Shown one piece after another: positions 9,599 to 19,763 of a stretch of 64,000 nucleotides of DNA. Each line of letters opens with the position of its first letter. Within the stretch, counting starts at the first letter, position 1. The notes beneath the pieces were generated by a model that saw only the letters and a list, made by a program, of their open reading frames with translations, was not told the DNA's origin and did no database searches. The stretch covers positions 1,796,001-1,860,000 of the forward strand of contig NC_087067.1 of assembly GCF_963678635.1 (NCBI RefSeq), written 5' to 3'. The position numbers and the translations under genes are program-made. The stretch comes from Symsagittifera roscoffensis (lineage: Eukaryota > Xenacoelomorpha > Acoela > Convolutidae).

Positions 9599-9719
9599 GT
9601 GTATGATAATCCTGAGTATGGGTTATAAAATGTGATGTAACCAATTGTTTTTTTGGTATATCTGTCGTATTTATATATTACTTCAGTGGTTATAAATGGT
9701 GGTGGTAGTGATTGAGCTG

Positions 9720-10718
9720 TTATGTTTGGTGGGTTAATGGGTAGGGATGTTGAGTAATGTTGTTTAATTTAACTGTGATTTCAAACTTTAATTGTAAACT
9801 GTTTTGTTGGAGTATTTGGATATTGTGATCACGGATATCGTCGTGAATGTCTTGTCGGTATTGTAATCTATTAAGTGCCCAGTTGTGGAGGCGATTACTT
9901 TCTAGATGTTGTCCAAATAATGGTGGAGGGGCTGTAAATGTATTCCAATCTAGTCTTAAAGGGATATTTGTTGATGATTGTTCTCGATATCTGGCGTCGA
10001 GATTATTTGGAAAATTTAAGTTAAAAGGTGGTGGTGAAATCTGGCTTATTGATGGTGTTGATGGTAGTGATAATGTTTCTGGTAGTGATGAGGATGTTGT
10101 TGTATCCGTAGAAATATCTATTGGATCATTGACTAAATTTAATTCACCTTGTGTAAATGAATGTGTTGTCCAATATGGTAGTCGTGATGCCTGGTTTGGG
10201 GGGTTAAAGGGATTTTCACGTATTTGTTCAGATGTTGGTGTTGAACCTAAGTAATCTGATGGTAGGCTTGAGGTGCTACGTTGTGAAAGAAGCGTAGGGG
10301 TTTCTGGTAATATACCAATGGGGTTTTCTGGAGTGTTTTGTGATGGGGATTGAGGTATATCAAAATGAACTCGGGGAGTTAGAAAATTCCTGTTCCGTCG
10401 AGGATGTATAATTTGTCTATTTATTTCGACTGTATTTTGGTTTTGACTAGGATTTCTTATTCTACTTAATTCTTGTGGTAGTGTTGGGTATAAGTTATAT
10501 GTTGGTTCGCTTAGAGGTGCTTGTCGTTGAACTGGTTCTAGTGGTTCTGATAAACGAGCGTGTCGTTCTTCAAAAGTTTATGGGTTATCTTGAAAGGAAA
10601 TTCGTGTAGATGTTTGAGGATTATTAGTAGTTGAAGGTGTTGTTGGGTTATCTTGGGATGATGTCGGTGAAGACTGACTTTGTGACTTTTGGGTAGCAAT
10701 TTTTGATAGCTTTTTGGT
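9720..10718 (-). pseudogene. Pro/Ser/Thr/Asn-rich ORF without ATG, with one in-frame stop
   Basis: After a TAG at 10721-10719 the frame is open for 46 codons, meets TAA at 10580-10578, then runs 285 codons to TAA at 9722-9720. There is no Met in the main part. The product is rich in Pro, Ser, Thr, Asn and Gln, with a more ordered C-terminal part (LRLDWNTFTAPPPLFGQH). A further 54 codons are open in the -1 frame from about 9773 to 9607, overlapping the envelope ATG. The missing ATG suggests translation from a spliced message or by frameshift; the TAA suggests decay. Composition suggests a disordered or glycosylated protein. Function unknown. Confidence 0.45.
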
Positions 10719-10738
10719 CTATTCTTTTAGTGAAAAAG

Positions 10739-10915
10739 TTAATGTTTATTAAAGTATTCTTCTAAGAAAAGAATTAGGAGGATTGTTGCTAGAGCGAATG
10801 TGATGATTGCTTTCTTTATACATTTGCATATAGTCAAAATGAGGGATGATAGAAATGTTATGAAAATTACAAATAGTAGAAAAATATCAGTTCTACTGAA
10901 AATAGTTCGTATCAT
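10739..10915 (-). CDS. Small hydrophobic ORF (58 aa), putative two-pass membrane protein
   Basis: Starts MIRTIFSRTDIFLLF and ends LEEYFNKH. Two hydrophobic stretches (about residues 10-29 and 36-51) flank a basic Cys-containing turn (CKCIKKA). The layout resembles small ion-channel or accessory membrane proteins of enveloped viruses, though size and topology are the only evidence. It lies immediately after the 71-aa ORF and before the Pro/Ser/Thr-rich frame. Confidence 0.4.
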   Translation of the reverse strand: MIRTIFSRTDIFLLFVIFITFLSSLILTICKCIKKAIITFALATILLILFLEEYFNKH

Positions 10916-10925
10916 TTAGACAATT

Positions 10926-11141
10926 TTATAAATCGTACCTGTGGATATAATCAAGGGTTTTTGAAAGTTGGAGAAATAGTTCGAATATAGTGTAGAAAAT
11001 TAAAAAAATATTACAAAAAATGATTAAGAGTATTAGAAAAGATTCAAGGATATCAAAAAGAAATATTATGAAAGTTTCAAGTATCGTAAAAAATTGTTTG
11101 AGATTTGTGATAATTTTAGTGACTGTTTGATAGAAGAGCAT
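10926..11141 (-). CDS. Small hydrophobic ORF (71 aa), putative membrane protein
   Basis: ATG-initiated, 71 codons. The translation is overwhelmingly Ile/Leu/Phe with few charges, for example IIFLFDILESFLILLIIF, long enough for two membrane passes. The C-terminus is polar (LDYIHRYDL). The next small ORF starts 10 nt downstream, so the two form a compact pair between pol and the envelope region. AT-rich DNA easily yields Ile/Phe/Leu frames, so chance remains possible. No homologue recognised. Confidence 0.4.
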   Translation of the reverse strand: MLFYQTVTKIITNLKQFFTILETFIIFLFDILESFLILLIIFCNIFLIFYTIFELFLQLSKTLDYIHRYDL

Positions 11142-11735
11142 TTAAGAAATGGCTTCGTGATCGAATATTTTTTGTTGTTTGGGGCAATTTTCAAGTGTGG
11201 TCGGATTATTTATTAGTTTTTTGACAAGTGGGTTGAGTTTTGTAAAAAATTGTTGGGGGCAATTTTTATGGTGATCGGGAGGTCTTCTTTGTCTTTATTT
11301 TCATTTGTCAAATGATCTGGGGTATTTTTGAGATTTTTATACTTTAGGCTAAATAAAATGGTCGTTCTTTTACTTTAGGCTAATTTAACATATTTGTTTG
11401 GGGGGTATTTGAGGGCTGAGTTGGGGAAATATTGTTGATCTTTGGTTTATTAGATAAGGGAGGGTTATGATATTATGGTGATATTTATTTTAGTTGTCAA
11501 GTTGGAGTGGTTTGCTTATTTTTGACCTGGAGGTCGTAGAGTTATAGTTATAGATATGCCTGGAGTTTAATATTTTTCGTCTAGTTGGTTTGTGTTAAAG
11601 TTATAGAAGGTGACGGATTGGATGAATCCTATTGGCTAATTTTGAACTAGAATCGCTGCGTGTTTATCAGCATGTTATCTTGAAAAATGAAAGTGTGAAA
11701 TGTTTCAGAGGTGCAAAGATTTTTAAATGTAGAAT
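11142..11735 (-). other. Spacer between Gag-Pol and small membrane ORFs
   Basis: No ORF of note. Two short direct repeats are visible: a GGGGCAATTTT...GATCGG block near 11180 and 11268, and TACTTTAGGCTAA near 11340 and 11372. Confidence 0.45.
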
Positions 11736-14700
11736 TTAAGGTTGTTTTTGAAATTCAACTTTCTTTAATATTTTAGATTGTGGGATGAATACTTTATAAT
11801 TTTTACGTGGTTGATTTCTAAGTCGTGAAGACTCTCTATGTTCTGATTTGTCGATTTGTTTTTGGGGTATTATTTTTTCTGTCATTTTTCTATTTTTTCT
11901 TTCTTTTTGAGATGTATTTTTATCGAGATTTTTTGTATTGTTTTTTGTGGTGTTTGATTTTGTATTTTGATTTCCGAGGTGAATATCATTTTGTTCCTTT
12001 GTTATGTTGTCCGTATGTGGGTTATTTTGAATAACTTTTAAACCTGTAAAAGAATATAATTGAGTTAGTTCGCGGAGTGCGTATTCTTTTGGATAATAAG
12101 GTAATAGGTTATTTCGGTGTTGAACGATTTCTTTTTTATCTGAGTCGGTGATTTTATATGTGACATCAGTGGGTTTTGCAATTATTTGGTATGGTCCTTT
12201 ACGAAGGGGTTGTAACTTTTTAGAAATTCCTTTTTGAGTATTAAAATTGGGTATTAAAACAAATGTTCCAATTTTTAAATCGGAGGCTGGTGTAAAGCGT
12301 GAATTTATTTGTTCATTAATATTTTGCCTTTGTAACAACTTTTTTGTTACCTTTTGGTAAATTTCATTGTGTTTTTTATCTCTGTTTAAAATCCATTCGG
12401 TGTGTGTACCGGAGGCTAATTTAAGAATTTGTGGGTGATGAAAATGATCTTCATCGTGTGTATGTAATGGTAGGTTATAACAAATTGAGTCTTTATTTGG
12501 TTGACAATAACCTTGTGCGTTTTTATGAGAGTTTGCTGTAAACATTATTGGTTTGCGTGGCTTTTGGTTAAAAACCATTTCATATGGTGACATTCCTAAA
12601 GTTGTCCTGATTTGTGAATTATATGCTAAGGGAAATAGTTTTACATCTGCTGACCATTCGGTATATCTTGTATCATTTCCATTGATGATACATCTGAGAT
12701 ATTCTTGTAATGAACGGTTCATACCTTCGACTAAGCCGTTTGTCCAAGGTGCGTGAGATGTACGTGGTTTGTGTTTAATGTTATATAAATGACATAGTGT
12801 GATGATTTCATTATTTATGAATTCTGTACCGTTGTCTGTAACTAAAATTTCTGGTAGTCCGAATTTTGCTATCCAGTGTTCATAGAGTGTTGTGTAAGCG
12901 TAATAAGCGTTACAATGTGGTACTGGGTTAAGTGCTACATAATGTGTAAATGCGTCAACAATTACCATAATGTAGGAGTTTCCTTCGGATGAGGGTGAAA
13001 TTGGTCCTTTGGTATCAAATGAGATACGATGATTAAAGTACAAACTTTGTCCTTTAAAATCTTGTTTTTGTGCTATTTGTTTTTGATTTGGGTAAGGTTT
13101 ATTTAGTTGACATACTATACAGTCATTGCATAGTACTTTTATCCAAATTGGTGCATTTGGGAAATAAAAGTTTTGTATAAAATTTGAATATGTTTTTTCT
13201 GATCCAGAGTGTCCTTTAATATTTTGTGTATGTGAAATATTAAAAGCTATAAGAATCATACTTAAAGGGAGACAGGGAGCTGTAGATTCATTTAGTTTGT
13301 ATTCTAGAAGGTCTGTGTTTTCGTTAATTGTTGTATTGTTGAATTTTCGAAAATATCGGAGGAGTGTTTTGTTTCCTAGAATAGTTGAATCTGCTTTGAT
13401 AGGTTTAGTTTTATATTTGTGCCATGATTTCAGTTGTCGAATTACTGGGTCAAGGTTTTGATATTGTTTCAGTGTTGAAATTGTAATTGTTTCTGTTGGG
13501 GGGAGAAAAATGTTTTCGATTTCTAATTTAGATAAGGGTATTGTGTCAAGTGGGTCATGGAGATCAAAAACTTGATTTATTGTGTATTTTGAATCGTTTG
13601 TTTGTGGTCCTGATAAGTTTATTTTATCAGTCAGATTTTCTTTTTCAATTAGTGGAAAATGGTCTTTTTTAGGCGGGTGTTGTTTTATTCTTTTTTGTTG
13701 GGTGTTGTTTTTTATCCATTGTGAATATGGGATTGGTTTAAAAGTTGATGTTCCAAGTAGATCAACTTCATAGTGATTATTTTGACAATCTAAATAAAGT
13801 GGGAAATGTTGTAAATTATTTATTTGTGATTGTTCAACGTCAGTTTTTACTGCATATTTGCATTCCAATCGGGGTGATGTTTCATTTTCTGCAAGGTAGA
13901 ATTTTATGTTTTTGGGTATTTCAACTGTGGTTTTTCGTGTAAGTAATTCAGGTGGCGTATTTCGACTTAAGGTGTCTGGTAATGCAAGATTTTTTCCTGC
14001 GGTCCAAACTATATGTAAGTTTGGGAATTTCATTAAAATGAGTTGAAATCTATAAACTCGGTGGTTTGGATTAGACTTTTGTGTAAAAAGAAAGATGATT
14101 GGTTTATGGTCTGTGAATAGAACTGTGGGATGTTTTGATCCAAGTATCAGAAATTCATATTCTGTTAGTGTATATATTATGGCTGTACATTCTCTCATTA
14201 GAGTTGAGAGTCTTAGTTCTGCTTGAGTGAATAATCGAGAATTTGCTGATATGAGGTTCATTTTATTTGTACTATTATGTGATTGTAATAATGCTGCGCC
14301 GATGCCAAAGTTCGAAGCATCGCACATTGCATAAAATGGTTGATTTGAATCTGGAATTGTGTTTGAAATTTGTTCAGTTAGAAGTTTTTTAATTTCTTCA
14401 AATCGTGCTTGATGTTCTATATTCCATTCAAAATTATTTTGTTGTCTAAGTATGTTATAGAATGGTCGTAGATATAATTGCATTTTATAAACATATTTGC
14501 TTAAAAAGTTTAACATTCCAAGGAATTCTTGGATTTTCTTTTTATTTGTTGGTGGTTGGAGTTTTTGAATAGCGTCTATACGTGATTTCAATGGAGTGAT
14601 TGTTTTTCTTTCTATATTATGCCCTAAGAATTTAACTTTTGTCAAAAAGAAGTGTGATTTATCGGGGGCGGCCTTCAGATTTTCGTTCTGAAGTATTTGG

Positions 14701-17700
14701 TGATATTGTTCTAAAACATTGAACATTTCCTCTTTTGTTTGTGATTGCATAAAAACATCGTCTAAATAGGTGATTGCGTTTTTCTTGAGTATTAGTGGTC
14801 GAAAAATTTTGCTCATAAAAGCTGAAAATGCTGCTGGTTTTATGGATATTCCATAGAATAAGCGGTTGAATTCGTATTGTTGATTTCCAATAACAAATTG
14901 TGTTAAGCGTCGTGATTGTTCATCTAATGGCATTTGATTATATGCACTATTCATATCGGCGGTGGTAAAGTATTTTCCGTTTATTTTTGTTAAAATAACT
15001 TGTATTGGTTCAATGGGCCAATTACACTTTGATTCATCTATGAGTGAGTTGAGGTATCTAGCATCGAGGACAATTTTTAATGATTCTCCTTTGGCTAGAA
15101 TGATAACAGGGTTGATAAATGTGTTGCCTTTTGGTTGTTCTTCTTTGTTTACTGGTGATATAATGTTGTATTGTTCTAAAATGTCGAGTAATCTGTTCAC
15201 TTTATCGTGTAAGTGAATTGGTACTTTACTTGCTCTTTGTTTTTTGAAAACTGCGTCTGGTTTTAATGGGAGATGTAGTGATGAGCTGATTTTTCCAACA
15301 TCAAATTTGGATGTTGCATAGACTGATGAATATTTAATTAGCTGTTTTGCTAGTTTTTCAAATTCGTCTTGTGTTATTTGTGAATGTTGGAAATTAAACA
15401 TTGTTAAAAATTTCTGTTGATTCTCTGTGTAGTTACTTATGTTGAATGTAGGTTTGAAATATGGGGTTTTTGTGAAATAATCCGTATTTCTGTTTTCGTT
15501 ACTTATTATATTATTTATAGATAATTCTTCATTAAGGATTGTGGATTGGCAAATATCTAGTAATTGGAGTATATTTTTTACACGATATGCTTTTTCGTGT
15601 ATTGGTAATATTGTAGCGTTGGTTTCGCAATAGCCTAAAAGTCCTAAAGGTAATGTTACTTGGTAAGGTGTATTGTTGTATACATGTAAGGAAATAACAT
15701 CTGAATTCGAGTTTTTCAAATATTTTATTGATGAGATTGTGATTTTGAAAAACTTATGAATAGGTTTGAATTCAAAATCTGACATATAAAATTTTTGTTT
15801 GTTTTGTTTTTTATCATATTGGTGAACATGTTTGATTGAAAAATTATAGATGTTTCCTGATAGTGGTTTCAAGTGTTTTCTTTGTTGGTTATATATTGGG
15901 TAAAATTTTGAAAAAAATGGTGGTTGTTTATTTAATCTTTGAAAAAATGTTAGGGATGTGTCTTTTGTTTTTGTATATTTATCTTTGATTAATATTTTAC
16001 TATTCAAGATGTTGATTGTTGGTATATATTTAGAGATAAATGGTATTCCAATGATATTATGTTTAATATCAGTGATATGGAATATTTGTTTAAATGGTTT
16101 GGTTAAAATTTTGTTTTGCTCCATTGTTCTTGTGGGGAGAAGAAATGTAGTGATCCATTGAAATTGAATTTTTCCGTAGTTTATTAATGTTGATCCTTGT
16201 GCTGTTGCTAGTTTGCTGGAGGTTTCAAGAGGTGTTAGCTTTGGGTGTAAGGTTTTTATTTCATTCCATGTGGGAATGTTTATTATATTTGATTCTGCTC
16301 CTGAATCAATTAAAAAATCAATTTCAAGATCTGGTGGTTGAAATTCTTTGCTTTTTGGACTTTCCAAAAGAAATGGTATTGTCCAAATTTTTTCTTTGGG
16401 TTGTTCTTTTTGTATGTTTTGATAGATGTGATTTGTATTCAAGCATTTTGTTTTTTCTTTCTCATTGGGTTGGTTTGTAGTGTTAATTTCATTAGTTTTT
16501 TGTGTCGTCGGTGTGGAATGGACAGGTTCAATATAATAATTGTGAAGGAGTTCTGATTGATTCTCATATATGTGTGATGAAAAAGGTTCTTCATATATAA
16601 CAGGTTCATAGTCATTTTCGACTTTTATCATGTTGATGGAGAGAGTGTTTTCTGCATCGCTTTCTGAATCTGATGATCCACAGTTTATTTGGTTGAGTTG
16701 TAACGTATCAGTTACTGTGTCATCAATACCTGGAGGGTCTGATGTTGTTTCTGGATTAGATTGTACTTGATTAATATGTCTTTGATGTTTAGGTGTACTA
16801 CTTCTGTGGCGATTATTAGAATTATTATAGTTATTATTATTCCGGTGTGGTGATTGGGAATAATTTCTATAACGATTATTATAACTTGAGTGTCGATTTT
16901 GTGAATTATTTCGCAATCTGTTTTGGTAATTATTGTTTGGTCTGTTATAGTTCGATCTATTATATGAGTTATTCCTTGATTGATTGTTCGGGTAATTCTG
17001 GTTTCGGTTGTTTGAATAACTTCTATTCCGATTATTTGAGTAGTTTCTATTCCTATTGTATGATGAATTTCGTGATTGATTGTTTGGATAATAATTATTT
17101 CTTGATTGGGAATTAGATCTAGAAACAAATCGTTGTGTATTTGAATTTGATCTGGAGTAGTTATTTCGACTATTTGGTCTATTGTAGTGATTTTGTGATG
17201 AATTTTGTGTATTTCTTCGTTCTGGCGATCTTCCTCTATAACTTGAGTTATATGGTGATTGATTTCTTGTATAATTTGTATTGTTCGGGAGTGGTTTTCC
17301 TGAACTGTTGTTGCTGTGGACTGTTTTGTTCGGTAGATTTTGATCTTTTTTCATGTATTGATAGAATGATTTATTTGGTTCTTTATATTTTTGAGGTTTA
17401 TTTTGATTGTCTTGCTGTTTTTGTCTACATTCGGAAATACTATGTCCGTATCGTCGGCAATAATTACACCATTTTTTGAAAGATGGTTTGCCTTTAAAGT
17501 TTGGGTGTTTTTCGTAAATATTGAGTATTTCAGTGATTTTTTCAACGAGATCTGTATCTGATTCCTGTATATTGTTTATATTTGTGGAAGCTGTTTCAAT
17601 TCTGTTAACGTATTGTAATTTCAGATTTTCCGTTTCTTCGAGTTTCATTGTGATTTCTGCTTGTTCTAGTTTGTCTACTAGTTTTCGAAAATCTAAATCG

Positions 17701-19763
17701 GGTTCTTGAATTGACGAAGGATGGGATGCTCTCTTTTTTATTGCTATTTTCCTTAATTGTGGTGTTAAGGTCATCATTAAGATTTCTGTCATCTTTGTGT
17801 TTTTATAGTCATGTGTATTTAATGAATATGCTTTTCGAACTAGTGTTTCGATTCGTACTGCTAATTGCTTGATGGTTTCGTTTGGTAATCTGCGAATTTC
17901 ATTACATAAAACTCTTTGTTGTTGTTTGTTTCTTTCGGAGTCAAACATTTTTGAAAATTCTTGTGTAAATTTTTTCCAATTTGATTTTATTTCTATAGGC
18001 AATACTGAAAACCATTTTTGGGTTGCGCCATCTAGAGTTGTTTGTATTAACGCTGTGCGTCGATGTATCCAGTTTTGATGTAGTGGCGTATTAATTGGTT
18101 CAGGTCCTATAATTAAAATCAAATTTGCTGTGACTGCATTTAAATAGTCTTCTACAGAATATTCAGGGTCTGTTCCTGTGAATACCATTAAAGGTTTATT
18201 TGATGTTATTGATGATCCACCCATAAGGTATGGATTCATCGTCATTTGTAATGATTCTGCTGCATTTGGCATTTGAGAAAAATTTGAAAGTTGATTTCTT
18301 GTTATTTCGTGTTGTTGAAGATAATATGGGAGTGGTATTTCATTTTGCATTTGTGCTGGTTGGTACGAGTTTGCAATCATTGGGTTTTGTTGCTGAATTG
18401 GTTGAAAAGATTTATTAATTGGGTTTTGTTGTTGAATTGGTTGTTGAATTTGTGTATCTATTGGTTGTGGAGAAAAAATTCTATGATATGTATGTGGTTT
18501 CTGTATTCCTTGTCCACGATATTCTTGATTATAGGGTGTAAATATATCTGGTTGTAAGAAATCATCATCTGAGGATAAGTAATCCATTTGATAAGATGTT
18601 TGTTTTTTATTTTTATTTTGTTGAAAAAATGGATAGTTTTCACTACGATCCTGTGGAGGATGTAAATTTGTTTGGAAATTTACTGAATTAGGTGGTGCCA
18701 TTGGGTTATCCCAGTTTCGAGATCTTGTATAATTACTAAAAATTTTTCGTGGTTGATAATTTGTTTTTGATGGATGTGTGTAATTATAATTATGGTCTGC
18801 AAAGTTGTTTCTAGTGAACGTTTTGCGTGTTTTTGGCGGTATTGTCATGGGTCTGTATGTTTGGTAATCCATGTGTGAATATTTTGGGGCAACCGAAGGT
18901 TTAACGGTTGATTGTAATGTTACCTGTGTTTGTGAAGAATTTGTATTTCTTGGTGTTGTTAAGTTTGGACGTATTGGTGAAATACTTTGTTGTGTAGTTG
19001 TTGTATGTACGATTTCTTCATTTATGAAGTGTGATGGTGTCTGGATATCTTGTTGAGTAAGATTCCTAGTTCCATTGAGGTTTTCATTGTGTATGACTGT
19101 AGAGTTTAAACTATTATTTTGCATATCGGGTAAAAATGTATTATAGTTTAATGGTGTTGCATCAATGGTTAATGGTATTACTCGTACATAATCTCTTACA
19201 TAAGATATCGTACTTATTGCTTGACTTGAGATTGATTGTGGGAAGTTTATGAATGCGGGATGAGACCATTCGGGGTCCCAAACATAGTCTGATTGTTCTG
19301 TGATGGCAGTGTCATCGTTTGAGTTTTGGGGTCTAAAATTTTTTCTTGCTTGTGAAATTAAATCAATATTATGTGTGAAATAATCTATTATGAACCATGC
19401 CAAAATTTTTTGTAAGTCGTGTTTTGTATGTTGTGAAACTTCATCTTTCGTGAAATTTTCTTTAATTATATTTAGAAAACTAGAGAGTAGTGTGATTTCA
19501 TGTCGTACTCTTATATGTTTCGATGTTTCTGTCGGTGAGACATTTGGTATCTGGATTTCGTTTTCTAATATCGAGATATAACTATATATTATCGCAAAAA
19601 CTTCATTGGTGAATATGGAGTTTGCTCTTTGTGAGTTATGATATTGGATGCTTTTTATATATTCTGAGAATACTTTTGAGAATTCTAAATCAAGGTCGTC
19701 TGTTTGAATTATATATTTACTGTGATTCTGGTTTGGTGAGCTGAATTCTATGGAGTAGATTCC
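11736..19763 (-). CDS. Ty3/gypsy Gag-Pol polyprotein (about 2,675 codons, uninterrupted)
   Basis: Domains in order by nucleotide: an Asn/Gln/Pro-rich disordered N-terminal region; retrotransposon gag core about 18230-17600; CCHC zinc knuckle (CNYCRRYGHSISEC) about 17472-17428; a long Asn/Ser/Arg/Tyr low-complexity tract 17300-16800; aspartic protease DSGAES at 16308-16291; reverse transcriptase about 15230-14640 with the YLDD active site near 14770-14755; RNase H (DASNFGIG near 14330, TDHKP near 14110); integrase zinc region about 13240-13100; catalytic triad in SFDTKGP (13024), VTDNGTEF (12843) and GLVEGMNR (12728); then a GPY-type C-terminal module (RKGPYQII). Gag and Pol share one frame. 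All catalytic residues I checked are present, so enzymatic competence is plausible. A TTG at 19403 is not a credible start, because the frame runs unbroken from 19763. Confidence 0.95.
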   Translation of the reverse strand, partial: GIYSIEFSSPNQNHSKYIIQTDDLDLEFSKVFSEYIKSIQYHNSQRANSIFTNEVFAIIYSYISILENEIQIPNVSPTETSKHIRVRHEITLLSSFLNIIKENFTKDEVSQHTKHDLQKILAWFIIDYFTHNIDLISQARKNFRPQNSNDDTAITEQSDYVWDPEWSHPAFINFPQSISSQAISTISYVRDYVRVIPLTIDATPLNYNTFLPDMQNNSLNSTVIHNENLNGTRNLTQQDIQTPSHFINEEIVHTTTTQQSISPIRPNLTTPRNTNSSQTQVTLQSTVKPSVAPKYSHMDYQTYRPMTIPPKTRKTFTRNNFADHNYNYTHPSKTNYQPRKIFSNYTRSRNWDNPMAPPNSVNFQTNLHPPQDRSENYPFFQQNKNKKQTSYQMDYLSSDDDFLQPDIFTPYNQEYRGQGIQKPHTYHRIFSPQPIDTQIQQPIQQQNPINKSFQPIQQQNPMIANSYQPAQMQNEIPLPYYLQQHEITRNQLSNFSQMPNAAESLQMTMNPYLMGGSSITSNKPLMVFTGTDPEYSVEDYLNAVTANLILIIGPEPINTPLHQNWIHRRTALIQTTLDGATQKWFSVLPIEIKSNWKKFTQEFSKMFDSERNKQQQRVLCNEIRRLPNETIKQLAVRIETLVRKAYSLNTHDYKNTKMTEILMMTLTPQLRKIAIKKRASHPSSIQEPDLDFRKLVDKLEQAEITMKLEETENLKLQYVNRIETASTNINNIQESDTDLVEKITEILNIYEKHPNFKGKPSFKKWCNYCRRYGHSISECRQKQQDNQNKPQKYKEPNKSFYQYMKKDQNLPNKTVHSNNSSGKPLPNNTNYTRNQSPYNSSYRGRSPERRNTQNSSQNHYNRPNSRNNYSRSNSNTQRFVSRSNSQSRNNYYPNNQSRNSSYNRNRNYSNNRNRSYSNNRNQNYPNNQSRNNSYNRSNYNRPNNNYQNRLRNNSQNRHSSYNNRYRNYSQSPHRNNNNYNNSNNRHRSSTPKHQRHINQVQSNPETTSDPPGIDDTVTDTLQLNQINCGSSDSESDAENTLSINMIKVENDYEPVIYEEPFSSHIYENQSELLHNYYIEPVHSTPTTQKTNEINTTNQPNEKEKTKCLNTNHIYQNIQKEQPKEKIWTIPFLLESPKSKEFQPPDLEIDFLIDSGAESNIINIPTWNEIKTLHPKLTPLETSSKLATAQGSTLINYGKIQFQWITTFLLPTRTMEQNKILTKPFKQIFHITDIKHNIIGIPFISKYIPTINILNSKILIKDKYTKTKDTSLTFFQRLNKQPPFFSKFYPIYNQQRKHLKPLSGNIYNFSIKHVHQYDKKQNKQKFYMSDFEFKPIHKFFKITISSIKYLKNSNSDVISLHVYNNTPYQVTLPLGLLGYCETNATILPIHEKAYRVKNILQLLDICQSTILNEELSINNIISNENRNTDYFTKTPYFKPTFNISNYTENQQKFLTMFNFQHSQITQDEFEKLAKQLIKYSSVYATSKFDVGKISSSLHLPLKPDAVFKKQRASKVPIHLHDKVNRLLDILEQYNIISPVNKEEQPKGNTFINPVIILAKGESLKIVLDARYLNSLIDESKCNWPIEPIQVILTKINGKYFTTADMNSAYNQMPLDEQSRRLTQFVIGNQQYEFNRLFYGISIKPAAFSAFMSKIFRPLILKKNAITYLDDVFMQSQTKEEMFNVLEQYHQILQNENLKAAPDKSHFFLTKVKFLGHNIERKTITPLKSRIDAIQKLQPPTNKKKIQEFLGMLNFLSKYVYKMQLYLRPFYNILRQQNNFEWNIEHQARFEEIKKLLTEQISNTIPDSNQPFYAMCDASNFGIGAALLQSHNSTNKMNLISANSRLFTQAELRLSTLMRECTAIIYTLTEYEFLILGSKHPTVLFTDHKPIIFLFTQKSNPNHRVYRFQLILMKFPNLHIVWTAGKNLALPDTLSRNTPPELLTRKTTVEIPKNIKFYLAENETSPRLECKYAVKTDVEQSQINNLQHFPLYLDCQNNHYEVDLLGTSTFKPIPYSQWIKNNTQQKRIKQHPPKKDHFPLIEKENLTDKINLSGPQTNDSKYTINQVFDLHDPLDTIPLSKLEIENIFLPPTETITISTLKQYQNLDPVIRQLKSWHKYKTKPIKADSTILGNKTLLRYFRKFNNTTINENTDLLEYKLNESTAPCLPLSMILIAFNISHTQNIKGHSGSEKTYSNFIQNFYFPNAPIWIKVLCNDCIVCQLNKPYPNQKQIAQKQDFKGQSLYFNHRISFDTKGPISPSSEGNSYIMVIVDAFTHYVALNPVPHCNAYYAYTTLYEHWIAKFGLPEILVTDNGTEFINNEIITLCHLYNIKHKPRTSHAPWTNGLVEGMNRSLQEYLRCIINGNDTRYTEWSADVKLFPLAYNSQIRTTLGMSPYEMVFNQKPRKPIMFTANSHKNAQGYCQPNKDSICYNLPLHTHDEDHFHHPQILKLASGTHTEWILNRDKKHNEIYQKVTKKLLQRQNINEQINSRFTPASDLKIGTFVLIPNFNTQKGISKKLQPLRKGPYQIIAKPTDVTYKITDSDKKEIVQHRNNLLPYYPKEYALRELTQLYSFTGLKVIQNNPHTDNITKEQNDIHLGNQNTKSNTTKNNTKNLDKNTSQKERKNRKMTEKIIPQKQIDKSEHRESSRLRNQPRKNYKVFIPQSKILKKVEFQKQP

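Noticed and set aside
9847-10254. 135-codon + strand frame
   Set aside because: Lies opposite the longer Pro/Ser/Thr-rich - strand frame and looks like its complement shadow.
16712-17128. 138-codon - strand frame rich in Ile/Thr inside the low-complexity Gag region
   Set aside because: Shadow in another frame of the Asn/Ser/Arg/Tyr tract; repetitive codons produce it automatically.
11825-19056. Many + strand open frames of 60-140 codons across the Gag-Pol region
   Set aside because: They lie opposite the uninterrupted Gag-Pol frame and have Phe/Leu/Val/Cys-rich shadow composition.
19401-19403. TTG as the start of Gag-Pol
   Set aside because: The frame is open well upstream to the TAA at 19764, and Gag initiation at TTG is not expected in animals.
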